Origin: Trichomonas vaginalis G3
Taxonomy: Eukaryota > Parabasalia > Trichomonadida > Trichomonadidae
NCBI RefSeq assembly: GCF_026262505.1
Contig: NC_067207.1
Span: 7,324,252-7,388,251 of the forward strand
Length of the DNA: 64,000 nucleotides
Direction: 5' to 3'
Below are positions 1 to 6,762 of the stretch, in pieces (within the stretch, counting starts at the first letter, position 1; each line of letters opens with the position of its first letter). The notes beneath the pieces were generated by a model. The model saw only the letters and a list, made by a program, of their open reading frames with translations. It was not told the origin of the DNA and searched no databases. Position numbers and translations under genes: made by a program.

Positions 1-649
1 CGAAGAAGTCATGCTAGACATGAGCTATAAACCTGAAATTTTAGCAACATATTTAAAACTTTTTAAACTACAATACACTTTAATATTCAAGAACAAAAAT
101 ATTCTTTTTAGAAATTACATAATTATTTTATGTGAAATCTATATAAAAACATATTTTGCGAGCGTAACTTTTTTCTTTATAAGCACCTTATATGACTGAT
201 AAACTGTGAAGGCACATAATTGTTAATTCATAGAGTTGATATGTTTCCAAAATTGAGAGGAAATTTGAAAATTGAATACCCTTTCAATTCAATTTTCAAA
301 AGATATCAGCTCCTTCAATAATTGAAGGACGATTTTGATCATTTGCTCTTAAAACAAGTATGCCATGGAGAAAAAAGTTACGCTCGCAAATCTGAAATAT
401 AACTATCATATAAAAAAATTAAATTTCTAATTTTTTACTCTATAGATATTATTGGCCACTTGTGTAATGCATAAAAGTTTATGTCATATGCATACATTTG
501 GAAGTATGGGAGACGAGGGAAATTACTTCTATGAGGCACTAGGATTTTTAAAAATTTCTCTATCGGACTCACCATTCAATTTCTCGAAAATTAAAAAAAA
601 TCAATAATAGCTAAAATGTATTATGCATAACAAATTTTAATGTTACACG
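1..649. other. AT-rich flank left of Maverick 1, no gene recognised
   Basis: No reading frame here resembles a known protein; the longest open frame (62 codons at 11-199) has no recognisable features and overlaps the palindrome at 155-390. The segment is strongly AT-rich like other intergenic DNA in this window. It does not continue the sequence found on the other side of Maverick 1 (24695 onward), so the element is not simply dropped into one continuous locus here. Confidence 0.5.
155..390. repeat. Decayed long palindrome (hairpin or MITE-like)
   Basis: A perfect 22-bp inverted repeat (starts TTTGCGAGCG) lies at 155-176 and 369-390. Inside it, a second 13-bp pair occurs at 264-276 and 288-300, and an intermediate pair near GAGTTGATAT/ATATCAGCTC matches 9 of 10. 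The whole reads as a hairpin centred near 282 whose arms have drifted. A non-autonomous inverted-repeat element is plausible, but no target duplication was identified. Confidence 0.5.
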
Positions 650-710
650 AAAAAAAAAAAAAAAAAAAAAAAGGTAGTGGGGCTTCCAGGCACTTCGTGC
701 CCTCTAGCCC
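650..710 (+). repeat. Left TIR of Maverick 1
   Basis: A run of 23 A is followed by GGTAGTGGGGCTTCCAGGCA and so on to CTCTAGCCC. The right end (24629-24694) is its inverted copy with a 28-nt T run and one visible substitution. Positions 689-701 form a hairpin, GGCAC with GTGCC around a TTC loop. Confidence 0.85.
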
Positions 711-764
711 CCCGTCACTTTTCTGTCACTTTTCAGGAAAAAACATTTTTATTATATATATAAA
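711..764 (+). promoter_or_regulatory. Subterminal GTCACTTTT repeats and TATA-like leader
   Basis: Two copies of TGTCACTTTT or GTCACTTTT are followed by an AT-only stretch ending in TATATAAAATG at the methyltransferase start. Maverick 3 has at least four such GTCACTTTT units at the same place. The reverse complement (AAAAGTGAC) resembles motifs directly upstream of several internal genes of Maverick 1. Confidence 0.4.
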
Positions 765-1583
765 ATGAATTTTACAAAACCACCGTTACCCTTCTTTGGA
801 AATAAGAGTAGATGTAAAGATATTCTATTGAGAGAACTTAAGAAACTACCGAATGGTCTAACATTTGTAGACTTGTTCGGTGGAAGTTTCTATATATCTC
901 ATTTGTGCCATACAATATTTCCTGACTCAAAGATTATATGCAATGACTTCGACAACTATATGAACCGTCTCAAACATATACCAGACACAAACAAAATATT
1001 GAAAGAGTTAAAAGAAAAGATACCTATAGGTAAGATGGAACGTATACCATTAGATAAGAAAAATACTGTCAGAGAGGTTTTGAAAAAGGCAGAGTATATT
1101 GACTGGGATAGTATATCTGCTAGACTATTATATAGTGGTGCTATAAGAGTTCATGACATTGAAACACTTATGTCAAAAGTTTTATATCTTAACTATACAA
1201 ATGTTTTCAAAGAGAACATAGAAAAATATATTGAGGGTATAGAGTTTGTGAGATGTCATTGGACAGAGTTGTATGAAAAATATAAAGACAAGGAAAATGT
1301 TTTCTTTATAGTGGACCCGCCGTTCTATAACACATGGGATTTTCAATACCAAGTAGACTGGACTTTGAGAGACTCTTTAGAAACTTTAGACGTTTTACAT
1401 AACCATCCATGCTTTTACTTTACATCCGATAAAAGTGGTTTGGAAAGTGTCATGAGATGGTTAGAGGACATACATGACTATGAGTTTAGATACGATAAGA
1501 TAGAATATGAGAGAGGTCCTATAAACTGGAGAAAGTGTCATAACAAAGAAATTTTACTAGTAAGTAAATGTGGTTTGAAATAG
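765..1583 (+). CDS. D12-type (Dam-like) adenine DNA methyltransferase
   Basis: 272 residues, looks whole. Near the N terminus PPLPFFGNKSR matches the FxGxK S-adenosylmethionine-binding start of the D12 class. FVDLFGGS (about residue 34) is motif I and DPPFY (about residue 184) is the DPPY catalytic motif. Such enzymes methylate adenine N6 in DNA. It is the first gene inside the left terminus and is 97% identical in protein to the Maverick 3 copy (9 differences in 272), which points to recent selection or very recent copying. A role in marking element DNA or affecting host chromatin is inference; trichomonads are known to carry N6-methyladenine in their DNA. Confidence 0.9.
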   Translation: MNFTKPPLPFFGNKSRCKDILLRELKKLPNGLTFVDLFGGSFYISHLCHTIFPDSKIICNDFDNYMNRLKHIPDTNKILKELKEKIPIGKMERIPLDKKNTVREVLKKAEYIDWDSISARLLYSGAIRVHDIETLMSKVLYLNYTNVFKENIEKYIEGIEFVRCHWTELYEKYKDKENVFFIVDPPFYNTWDFQYQVDWTLRDSLETLDVLHNHPCFYFTSDKSGLESVMRWLEDIHDYEFRYDKIEYERGPINWRKCHNKEILLVSKCGLK

Positions 1584-1699
1584 GACTACTTGTTTTAGGT
1601 TTTTTCCATTGTGTCATTTACTTATTTGACGTGGCAGAAAGATATAGAGAATATGAAGATGAACCAATGCCTGCAAATGTTCAGCATATGTACTCGTAA
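1568..1699 (+). CDS. 43-residue single-pass membrane protein
   Basis: A small frame overlaps the end of the methyltransferase gene by 16 bases. The start MWFEIGLLVLGFF begins a roughly 18-residue hydrophobic helix followed by a charged tail (VAERYREYEDEP). Maverick 3 keeps the same frame, length and overlap at 51348-51479 with one conservative substitution, supporting a real gene. Function unknown; small membrane proteins encoded next to structural genes are common in related viruses. Confidence 0.6.
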   Translation: MWFEIGLLVLGFFHCVIYLFDVAERYREYEDEPMPANVQHMYS

Positions 1700-1722
1700 G
1701 AGATATTTTTATCTAATATTAA

Positions 1723-2085
1723 ATGGACGCACAGAACTTAGCGAATGCACAGCAACCTGGACAACCAAACCCAGAGAATATTCCAAATGAAGTTAGAATA
1801 CAAACTGCAATGGCAAACTATGGTCAAGTGCCAACAGATGTACAAATGCAAACTGCCATGTCAAATGACGCTGCGTTAGGTTTGCCACCATGGTATGCAA
1901 ATATGAGATGGAAAGAGTTTTATACAAACCCCGAAGTGGGATATAAACAACTCTATGCAGATGACGCGAACACAGGAGTTGACCCAGAGTATGTTTTCTA
2001 CCAGAGGAGAAATAGAATGTATGAGCTCCAGTTAAAGAATGCTATGGAACTCAGAAGGAAACGTAAGAGACTAGGTGGACATTAG
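1723..2085 (+). CDS. Conserved 120-residue protein with basic tail
   Basis: Looks whole. The N-terminal half is rich in Asn, Gln and Pro, with an internal near-repeat (IQTAMANYGQVP, then MQTAMSNDAALG). The C terminus is basic (RRKRKRLGGH). Two residues differ from the Maverick 3 copy. It begins a tight run of small genes that probably encode virion components, judged only from location. The basic tail could bind nucleic acid. No family recognised. The leader ATTTTTATCTAATATTAAATG fits the short promoter pattern of this element. Confidence 0.75.
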   Translation: MDAQNLANAQQPGQPNPENIPNEVRIQTAMANYGQVPTDVQMQTAMSNDAALGLPPWYANMRWKEFYTNPEVGYKQLYADDANTGVDPEYVFYQRRNRMYELQLKNAMELRRKRKRLGGH

Positions 2086-2103
2086 ATTTTTACATATAGT
2101 AAA

Positions 2104-2346
2104 ATGGGTTTCTTTGGAAGAATAGGAAACTTCTTTCGAAATGTTGGAAGAGGTATATGGAATGGAATAAAAACCGTCGGAAGAGGAATTTGGAACGGAG
2201 TCAAAAATATTGGCAAAAGAGTAGGTCAGTTCGTTGGTATTATACCTAAAGACCCTGAACCAGAAGAGCAAGCTCCTGTTATACAACAGCCTGAACCTGC
2301 ACCACAGTCTAGTTGGCAACCAAATCCAACACCTCAACCGTATTAA
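2104..2346 (+). CDS. Amphipathic protein VI-like minor structural candidate
   Basis: 80 residues, looks whole. Residues 1-48 are a repeated amphipathic, Gly-rich helix pattern (GIWNGIKTVGRGIWNGVKNIG). The rest is an acidic then Pro/Gln-rich tail ending in Pro-Gln-Pro-Tyr. The head strongly recalls the membrane-lytic amphipathic region of adenovirus protein VI (Trp/Phe, Gly-Ile-Lys-Asn pattern). This is resemblance by eye, not demonstrated homology. Similar small proteins occur at 5558, 47564 and 47804. A membrane-penetration role during entry is inferred. Confidence 0.65.
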   Translation: MGFFGRIGNFFRNVGRGIWNGIKTVGRGIWNGVKNIGKRVGQFVGIIPKDPEPEEQAPVIQQPEPAPQSSWQPNPTPQPY

Positions 2347-2350
2347 AAAA

Positions 2351-3199
2351 TCATATTTTTACCGTTCGATAGTAGTTGTATATGAAACTAAGTTCTAAGT
2401 AAAACGCGTGGTATAATGGAATTATTCTCTTTCTTCCATCTGTAGTAAACCATACTTGAAAGTCTGAAATACTTCCACTTGGTGGTTCGTATAGCTTTGT
2501 AGGTTTTTCGTAAAAGTCATTTGCCAAGCATAAAAAAGAGTTTTGCGCACCAGAAAATGAAGCATGAACTATAATAGCGTCTGAGTCGAAAACATTTTCA
2601 TATGTTCCATTAGGGTTGGAGACTTCATAATAGTCCGGGTGTACTGGATACCATGCAGGCTGATTTAACATCCTCAAAAATCTATGCCATGCCAAGTTGT
2701 TATATTTTGTAGAAATATAAACGTTTTCTCCAAGGTCTTCTATTTTATTGAATTTAACAGTTGCATTTTTCCTGTCATATAAAATATCGAGATGGTACTC
2801 TCCTTCGTCAATGTTGTACTGTTTTGCATATTCGAGATAGATATCGTTTATTTTTTCTTGAAAAGCTTGAAGAATTGTTTCTAAGTTTACAAGCAAACTA
2901 ACTTGTAAAAGTTTTCCCTGTTCAAATTTCTCATACGTACGTTTCTCTTTGTTATAGTATCGAATTTCAAAAGCGACCGTAAATGGGAAACCATGTATGG
3001 CTTCTGAAATGAACTTCATTCTACGAAAGCCAACAGCTTTTGTGACGGATGGGTCTCTTAACCATCTTAGTGGGTAGTCAAAACGATAGCCTTCATGCTT
3101 TACGGTCTCTGTCTCAAACTTTTGACCGACATTCGTAAAAAGTTCATCTAATGGTTTAGTTGTAGCAACTCTTGAATTTTCTTTTTCTATTGAAAGCAT
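2351..3199 (-). CDS. Putative virion surface protein with variable centre
   Basis: 282 residues, looks whole. The N-terminal 60 or so and C-terminal 75 residues are nearly identical to the Maverick 3 copy (52122-52970), but the middle 140 are strongly divergent. The conserved C-terminal part (HASFSGAQNSFLCLANDFYE, then ISDFQVWFTTDGRK and IIPLYHAFYLELSF) has the beta-rich look of a jelly-roll or capsid-associated domain. It is divergent from, and shares an 18-bp promoter gap with, the tail-fibre-like gene, so both may be made together and assemble together. Function not known; a minor capsid or vertex protein is the best guess. Confidence 0.7.
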   Translation of the reverse strand: MLSIEKENSRVATTKPLDELFTNVGQKFETETVKHEGYRFDYPLRWLRDPSVTKAVGFRRMKFISEAIHGFPFTVAFEIRYYNKEKRTYEKFEQGKLLQVSLLVNLETILQAFQEKINDIYLEYAKQYNIDEGEYHLDILYDRKNATVKFNKIEDLGENVYISTKYNNLAWHRFLRMLNQPAWYPVHPDYYEVSNPNGTYENVFDSDAIIVHASFSGAQNSFLCLANDFYEKPTKLYEPPSGSISDFQVWFTTDGRKRIIPLYHAFYLELSFIYNYYRTVKI

Positions 3200-3217
3200 A
3201 TTTTATCTAGAATAAAA
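3200..3217. promoter_or_regulatory. 18-bp bidirectional promoter, near-palindromic
   Basis: The whole gap between two divergent start codons is ATTTTATCTAGAATAAAA, almost self-complementary around CTAG. The matching gap in Maverick 3 (52971-52988) differs by one base. Similar TTTTA..TAGA..AAAATG leaders precede other genes, including the divergent pair at 19190-19207. A TCTA core inside AT-rich DNA recalls the late promoter shared by Cafeteria roenbergensis virus and mavirus; that link is inference. Confidence 0.55.
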
Positions 3218-4587
3218 ATGTCGAAAGAAACAGCGTCTATGAGAGAAATAAAACACAACCGACAACTCATTATACAAGCTCTAAATAAGAACACAACAAA
3301 CTTTTCAAACTATTCTAAGATATCTGAGTCATTGAAAGAAGGAAGCTTAAAACTGACATTAAACCCAATGACAGATGAGTTTCTGTTTCAAGACAACAAG
3401 AACCATACTGTTTGTATAAATCCAACAAAACGAACTTTAAACGAGAAACCTATAGATGAACTTCTTTTGAAAGCAGATGTTGACAACAAAGCTGATAAAG
3501 AGTATGTAGACGATGCAATAGCAAAAGAACATGACAGAGCAGATGCAACATATGCAACGAAAGAGGATGTTGAAAAGAAAGCTGACAAAGAGTATGTAGA
3601 CGATGAGTTAGCATGTGTGACTAGTGCGTTAGTGAAGAAGGCATATAAGGAATATGTGGATGAAAAAGACAATGAAATTAAAGAAAGGGTTGACTGGTAC
3701 CATGAACGGACGTCAAAGATTTTAGAAGGTAAAGCCAATACAGGGTGGGTTTCAGGATGTTTAGACCTTAAAGCGGATAAGAACCATACACATACCATTG
3801 CAAATATTACAAACTTACAAGAAACCTTAAACAGTAAAAGTGACGTTGGACATACACATACCATTGCAAATATTACAAACTTACAAGAAACCTTAAACAG
3901 TAAAAGTGACGTTGGACATACACATAACTTCTTCTCAAATGTTGGTATAGAAAGTATTTTAGGAACGATTGAAGAAACTGGTGGGGGTGGATTATATTTT
4001 AAACCTCCTAACTTTCCAGAAGGTTTAACATCGGATAAAGACATTAGATGTAGAAATGTCTATGTCATGGAGGATGAAAAAAAAGTTAAATTCACTGCTC
4101 AAGATTTATATGATAAGAAAGCTGACAAAACAGAGCTTCAAACGTTAAAGACAGAAATACTTCAAACACTATATCCTATAGGTTCTATTTACACGTCAAT
4201 GAACTCTACCAGACCAGAAGTAGTACTTGGTTTTGGAACTTGGACTCAAATAGTCGACAGGTTTTTGTATTGTGCAAACTCTTCAAAGGAAACAGGTGGA
4301 AGTAAAACGATTTCAGGTGCAAATTTACCTGCGCACAGTCACTACATAGATTTAAGTACATCTGAAGCAGGTTTGCATAGTCATAGATTTTGGGATTGGT
4401 CAGGAATGACAAAAGGTAAAGGATATGATGTTAAAGAGACGTTAAGTTTGCTATAAATTGTTACTGGAGTAACACTGAGGGAGGAAACCATTCACATCGC
4501 GTTTCAGGGTATACGCAAACAACGGGACAAAGTAAAGACTACATGCCACCTTACATGACAGTTTACGCATGGTATAGAATTGGTTAG
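3218..4587 (+). CDS. Phage tail-fibre/tail-collar-like protein (broken)
   Basis: Broken, about one break. Visible parts: a head domain; coiled segments with the recurrent NKADKEYVDDA motif; two tandem 22-residue units (HTHTIANITNLQETLNSKS) typical of bacteriophage side-tail fibres; and a collar domain with YPIGSIYTSM, FGTWTQIVDRFLYCA, KETGGSKTISGANLPAHSH and a terminal MPPYMTVYAWYR pattern. This order is that of phage tail-collar/fibre tips, which bind receptors. In a Maverick it presumably decorates the capsid, which is inference. Maverick 3 has a whole relative and Maverick 2 a broken one. It converges with the integrase gene, overlapping by four bases. Confidence 0.85.
3785..3916 (+). repeat. 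Two tandem 66-bp fibre repeats
   Basis: Two identical 66-bp units, starting CATACACATACC, each encode one 22-residue His-Thr-His collagen-like or collar repeat. Maverick 3 has four units at the matching place, so repeat number varies between close relatives. Confidence 0.85.
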
Positions 4588-5540
4588 TCGTCATTTTCAA
4601 CTTCTTTAGCATATTCGTCAGGAGTTGTCTTATATTTGTTAGGAACTGTCTTTGAAAGTATACCACCTTGAACTTTAACAAGTTTGAAACGAGGTCTGAC
4701 AATAGTAGTTTTATCTTCTGCTTGCAGTCTGTACATTTTGCCATGTTTGCCTAAAACTTCATAATATTCTCTTGTATACTTTCTTCTATTTTTACGAACA
4801 CGAAGGTGAGTACCTGTCGAGTTCCCATTGTTGTCATAGTCAATAGTATTTTCATATGGGTCGCGTTTAGGTATTTCTATTTTTACTTTGTCACCTTTCT
4901 TAAGTTTGAAGCCTGGCATTCTTTCTTGTTTGTCTCTTTTGACTAAACTATTAAATATATAGTCTTTCTCTAAGTCGGGTTGTTTTTCATTTCTTCGGGG
5001 GAGTGGTTTCCCAAACCTTTTTGTTTACGGTATTGTAAATATTTAAAACTTGTCTCATCTTTGCCATGGAGAAATGTCTATATTTGTCGTCATATGACAT
5101 TTCATTTGCTTCACCACCTTGTGGTTGGTTTAAGTCTCTTAAGATTTTTATACAACTGTCAATGACACCAAGAGCAGAATGGTTTTGGTCGACAATGAAA
5201 TATTGGTTTACATTTTTTGAACGCAGATAGTTTTTAATATCGTCTGATTTGAAAGAACTTTCACAGTCAGATGTCAGTTTTGTTGGATGGTATTTGTCAA
5301 CGAATATTGTCAAAGCAGTTTTCACATCTAAAATATTTTTGGACTGTAATGGTATGGCTTCACAGTATCTTGTGTTTTGACCACAAATATTAGCCAGTAT
5401 GGTGGTCCATCTTCTCTATACCTCGGAATGTTTTCCAAGATATCCATAAACCAAGCATTTGGTGTTGAACTAAAGATTTTTATCATGAGTGCTTTCTTTG
5501 TTGCTTTAGAAACATAGGGGTCCTTGTTTGGATTCGTCAT
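4584..5540 (-). CDS. Retroviral-type (rve) integrase (broken)
   Basis: Broken, about three breaks. The first catalytic-region strand (WFMDI) lies near the start. LTSDCESSFKSDD is the second acidic block, followed by the family signature HSALGVIDSCIKILRD. The C-terminal part (GFKLKKGDKVKIEI) is the SH3/chromo-like end typical of Maverick integrases. The enzyme inserts element DNA into the genome. The third acidic position is Asp in every copy in this window, including the distant Maverick 2 protein, so it looks like a family trait. Confidence 0.85.
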
Positions 5541-5557
5541 TTTTTAACCCATAAGAA
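5541..5557. promoter_or_regulatory. 17-bp divergent promoter gap
   Basis: Only TTTTTTAACCCATAAGA separates the integrase start codon (minus strand) from the 5558 gene (plus strand). Maverick 3 has an equivalent 17-bp gap at 55811-55827. Promoter signals must overlap both leaders. Confidence 0.4.
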
Positions 5558-5959
5558 ATGGGTTTATTTGGCGCATTAGCAGGAGTTGCATCCAGATTTT
5601 TGCCCGCAGTGGGAACAATAGCCAGAGGTGTATTTGGAGTTGGAAGGAAGATTTTGAGTACATTAGGTATACTTAAAGAGAAAGCACAACCTATTATACA
5701 AACTGTACAGAAAGGTTGGGATGTAGCACGAGATGCAGCAAATCTTATTCCAAATCCTGAAACAAGAGGAAAAGTTCAAGGATGGATGGACAATGTAGGA
5801 AGACAAGCAGGAAACTACTATAACAAAGCAAATGACTACTATAACCAAGCAGGGCACTATATGGACCAAGGTGAAAGATTCTTTAACAGAGGATATAACC
5901 ATGCACAACAGTGGGTAAACAACAACCAACCGCAACCGCCTCAAACGTGGGGAATGTAA
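5558..5959 (+). CDS. Amphipathic minor structural protein (133 aa)
   Basis: Looks whole. The N-terminal 45 residues are hydrophobic and Gly/Ala-rich (GLFGALAGVASRFLPAVGTI), compatible with membrane insertion. A helical region follows, then a Tyr/Asn-rich repeat (YYNKANDYYNQAGHYMDQGE) and a Pro-Gln-Pro tail. It resembles the 2104 protein in layout, and both recall adenovirus protein VI or X in size and composition; this is inference. Maverick 3 has a broken copy. Confidence 0.65.
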   Translation: MGLFGALAGVASRFLPAVGTIARGVFGVGRKILSTLGILKEKAQPIIQTVQKGWDVARDAANLIPNPETRGKVQGWMDNVGRQAGNYYNKANDYYNQAGHYMDQGERFFNRGYNHAQQWVNNNQPQPPQTWGM

Positions 5960-5977
5960 ATTTTTTACTGAGATGAA

Positions 5978-6130
5978 ATGAACAATACAGCATTGAGACA
6001 AATGGGTCAAGATGGATTTGTCGGCTTCCAGCAGTTACACAACGTGTTTGTCAAGTTCTTCCTATACCTCAGGAAGTTTTAGACCGACTTAAAAAACAAA
6101 ACAACCAGTTGAAAACAAACCAAACTAAAA
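5978..6130 (+). CDS. Small conserved gene, broken in this copy
   Basis: The start (MNNTALRQM) and leader match the whole 54-residue gene of Maverick 3 at 56246-56410; this copy is broken (at least one break and a diverged interior). The same leader, TTTTTTACTGAGATGAAATG, precedes this gene and the next one at 6148, suggesting duplicated promoters. Function unknown. Confidence 0.45.
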
Positions 6131-6147
6131 TTTTTTACTGAGATGAA

Positions 6148-6732
6148 ATGACCGAAGAAGTTGAAACGGTAGATTTGACACCACAAACAAAAAGTTCAGA
6201 ACCATTGTCAAAACCTGTCAAAGAACTTACAGATGAAGAGAAAAATTCAATAATAGAAAGTGCCAGGTCTGGAAATACAAACCCTAACTACAAAGTCACT
6301 TTTCATAGAAATGGAACGGCTAGTATCTCAAAAAAGAAACAGACTCTCACAAATAAAATATTGAAGTCTGAAGGAGCTTTCGAGACAACAGATGGAAAAG
6401 TTTACTTCACTGACCAACAGTTCATTATAGAACATCTCATTGACTTAGAGTCGAAATATTCTAAACTTTACAACAAACACAAAAAGTTGAAAGGAAAACA
6501 AAAACAAATGGCATATGATATTTATGAAGATGTTGACGACACAACTGTTCCTGCAGGTGAGGTAAAGTCAGAGGAACCGAAAAGTGACGAAAAACCGATA
6601 GAAGAAGAAAAACCAAAAACTGAAGATAAACCAAAACCAAAGTTTAGTTTCCAAACTAAACCAAGTCAACCTTCATTAGCTGGTATGGGTTGGCGTCAAA
6701 GACTTATGGCAGCAGGCGGTTATGTAAAGTAA
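6148..6732 (+). CDS. Conserved charged 194-residue protein
   Basis: Looks whole; one residue differs from Maverick 3 (56430-57014). The N-terminal 60 residues are acidic, with a small folded-looking core (NYKVTFHRNGTASISKKK). Residues 90-120 are a Lys-rich helix and then come Glu/Lys/Pro-rich repeats (EEPKSDEKPIEEEKPKTEDK). The C terminus (AGMGWRQRLMAAGGYVK) is conserved. Near-complete conservation beside the polymerase suggests an essential role, perhaps a core or terminal protein; no family recognised. Confidence 0.7.
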   Translation: MTEEVETVDLTPQTKSSEPLSKPVKELTDEEKNSIIESARSGNTNPNYKVTFHRNGTASISKKKQTLTNKILKSEGAFETTDGKVYFTDQQFIIEHLIDLESKYSKLYNKHKKLKGKQKQMAYDIYEDVDDTTVPAGEVKSEEPKSDEKPIEEEKPKTEDKPKPKFSFQTKPSQPSLAGMGWRQRLMAAGGYVK

Positions 6733-6762
6733 AGAAAAAAAAATTTTTTTATTTTTATAAAA

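Noticed and set aside
641-649. Target-site duplication for Maverick 1 (flank TGTTACACG)
   Set aside because: The right flank after the T run begins CCATCC and does not match; no duplication can be claimed. The Maverick 2 flanks also fail to match.
3388-4044. 218-codon minus-strand frame
   Set aside because: Antisense shadow of the repetitive fibre gene; the Ser/Lys repeats mirror the sense repeats. The same applies to 53495-53983.
3218-4587. Phage or bacterial contamination as the source of the fibre gene
   Set aside because: The gene lies between Maverick genes in three elements, shares their promoters, overlaps the integrase gene and has the same AT-rich composition.
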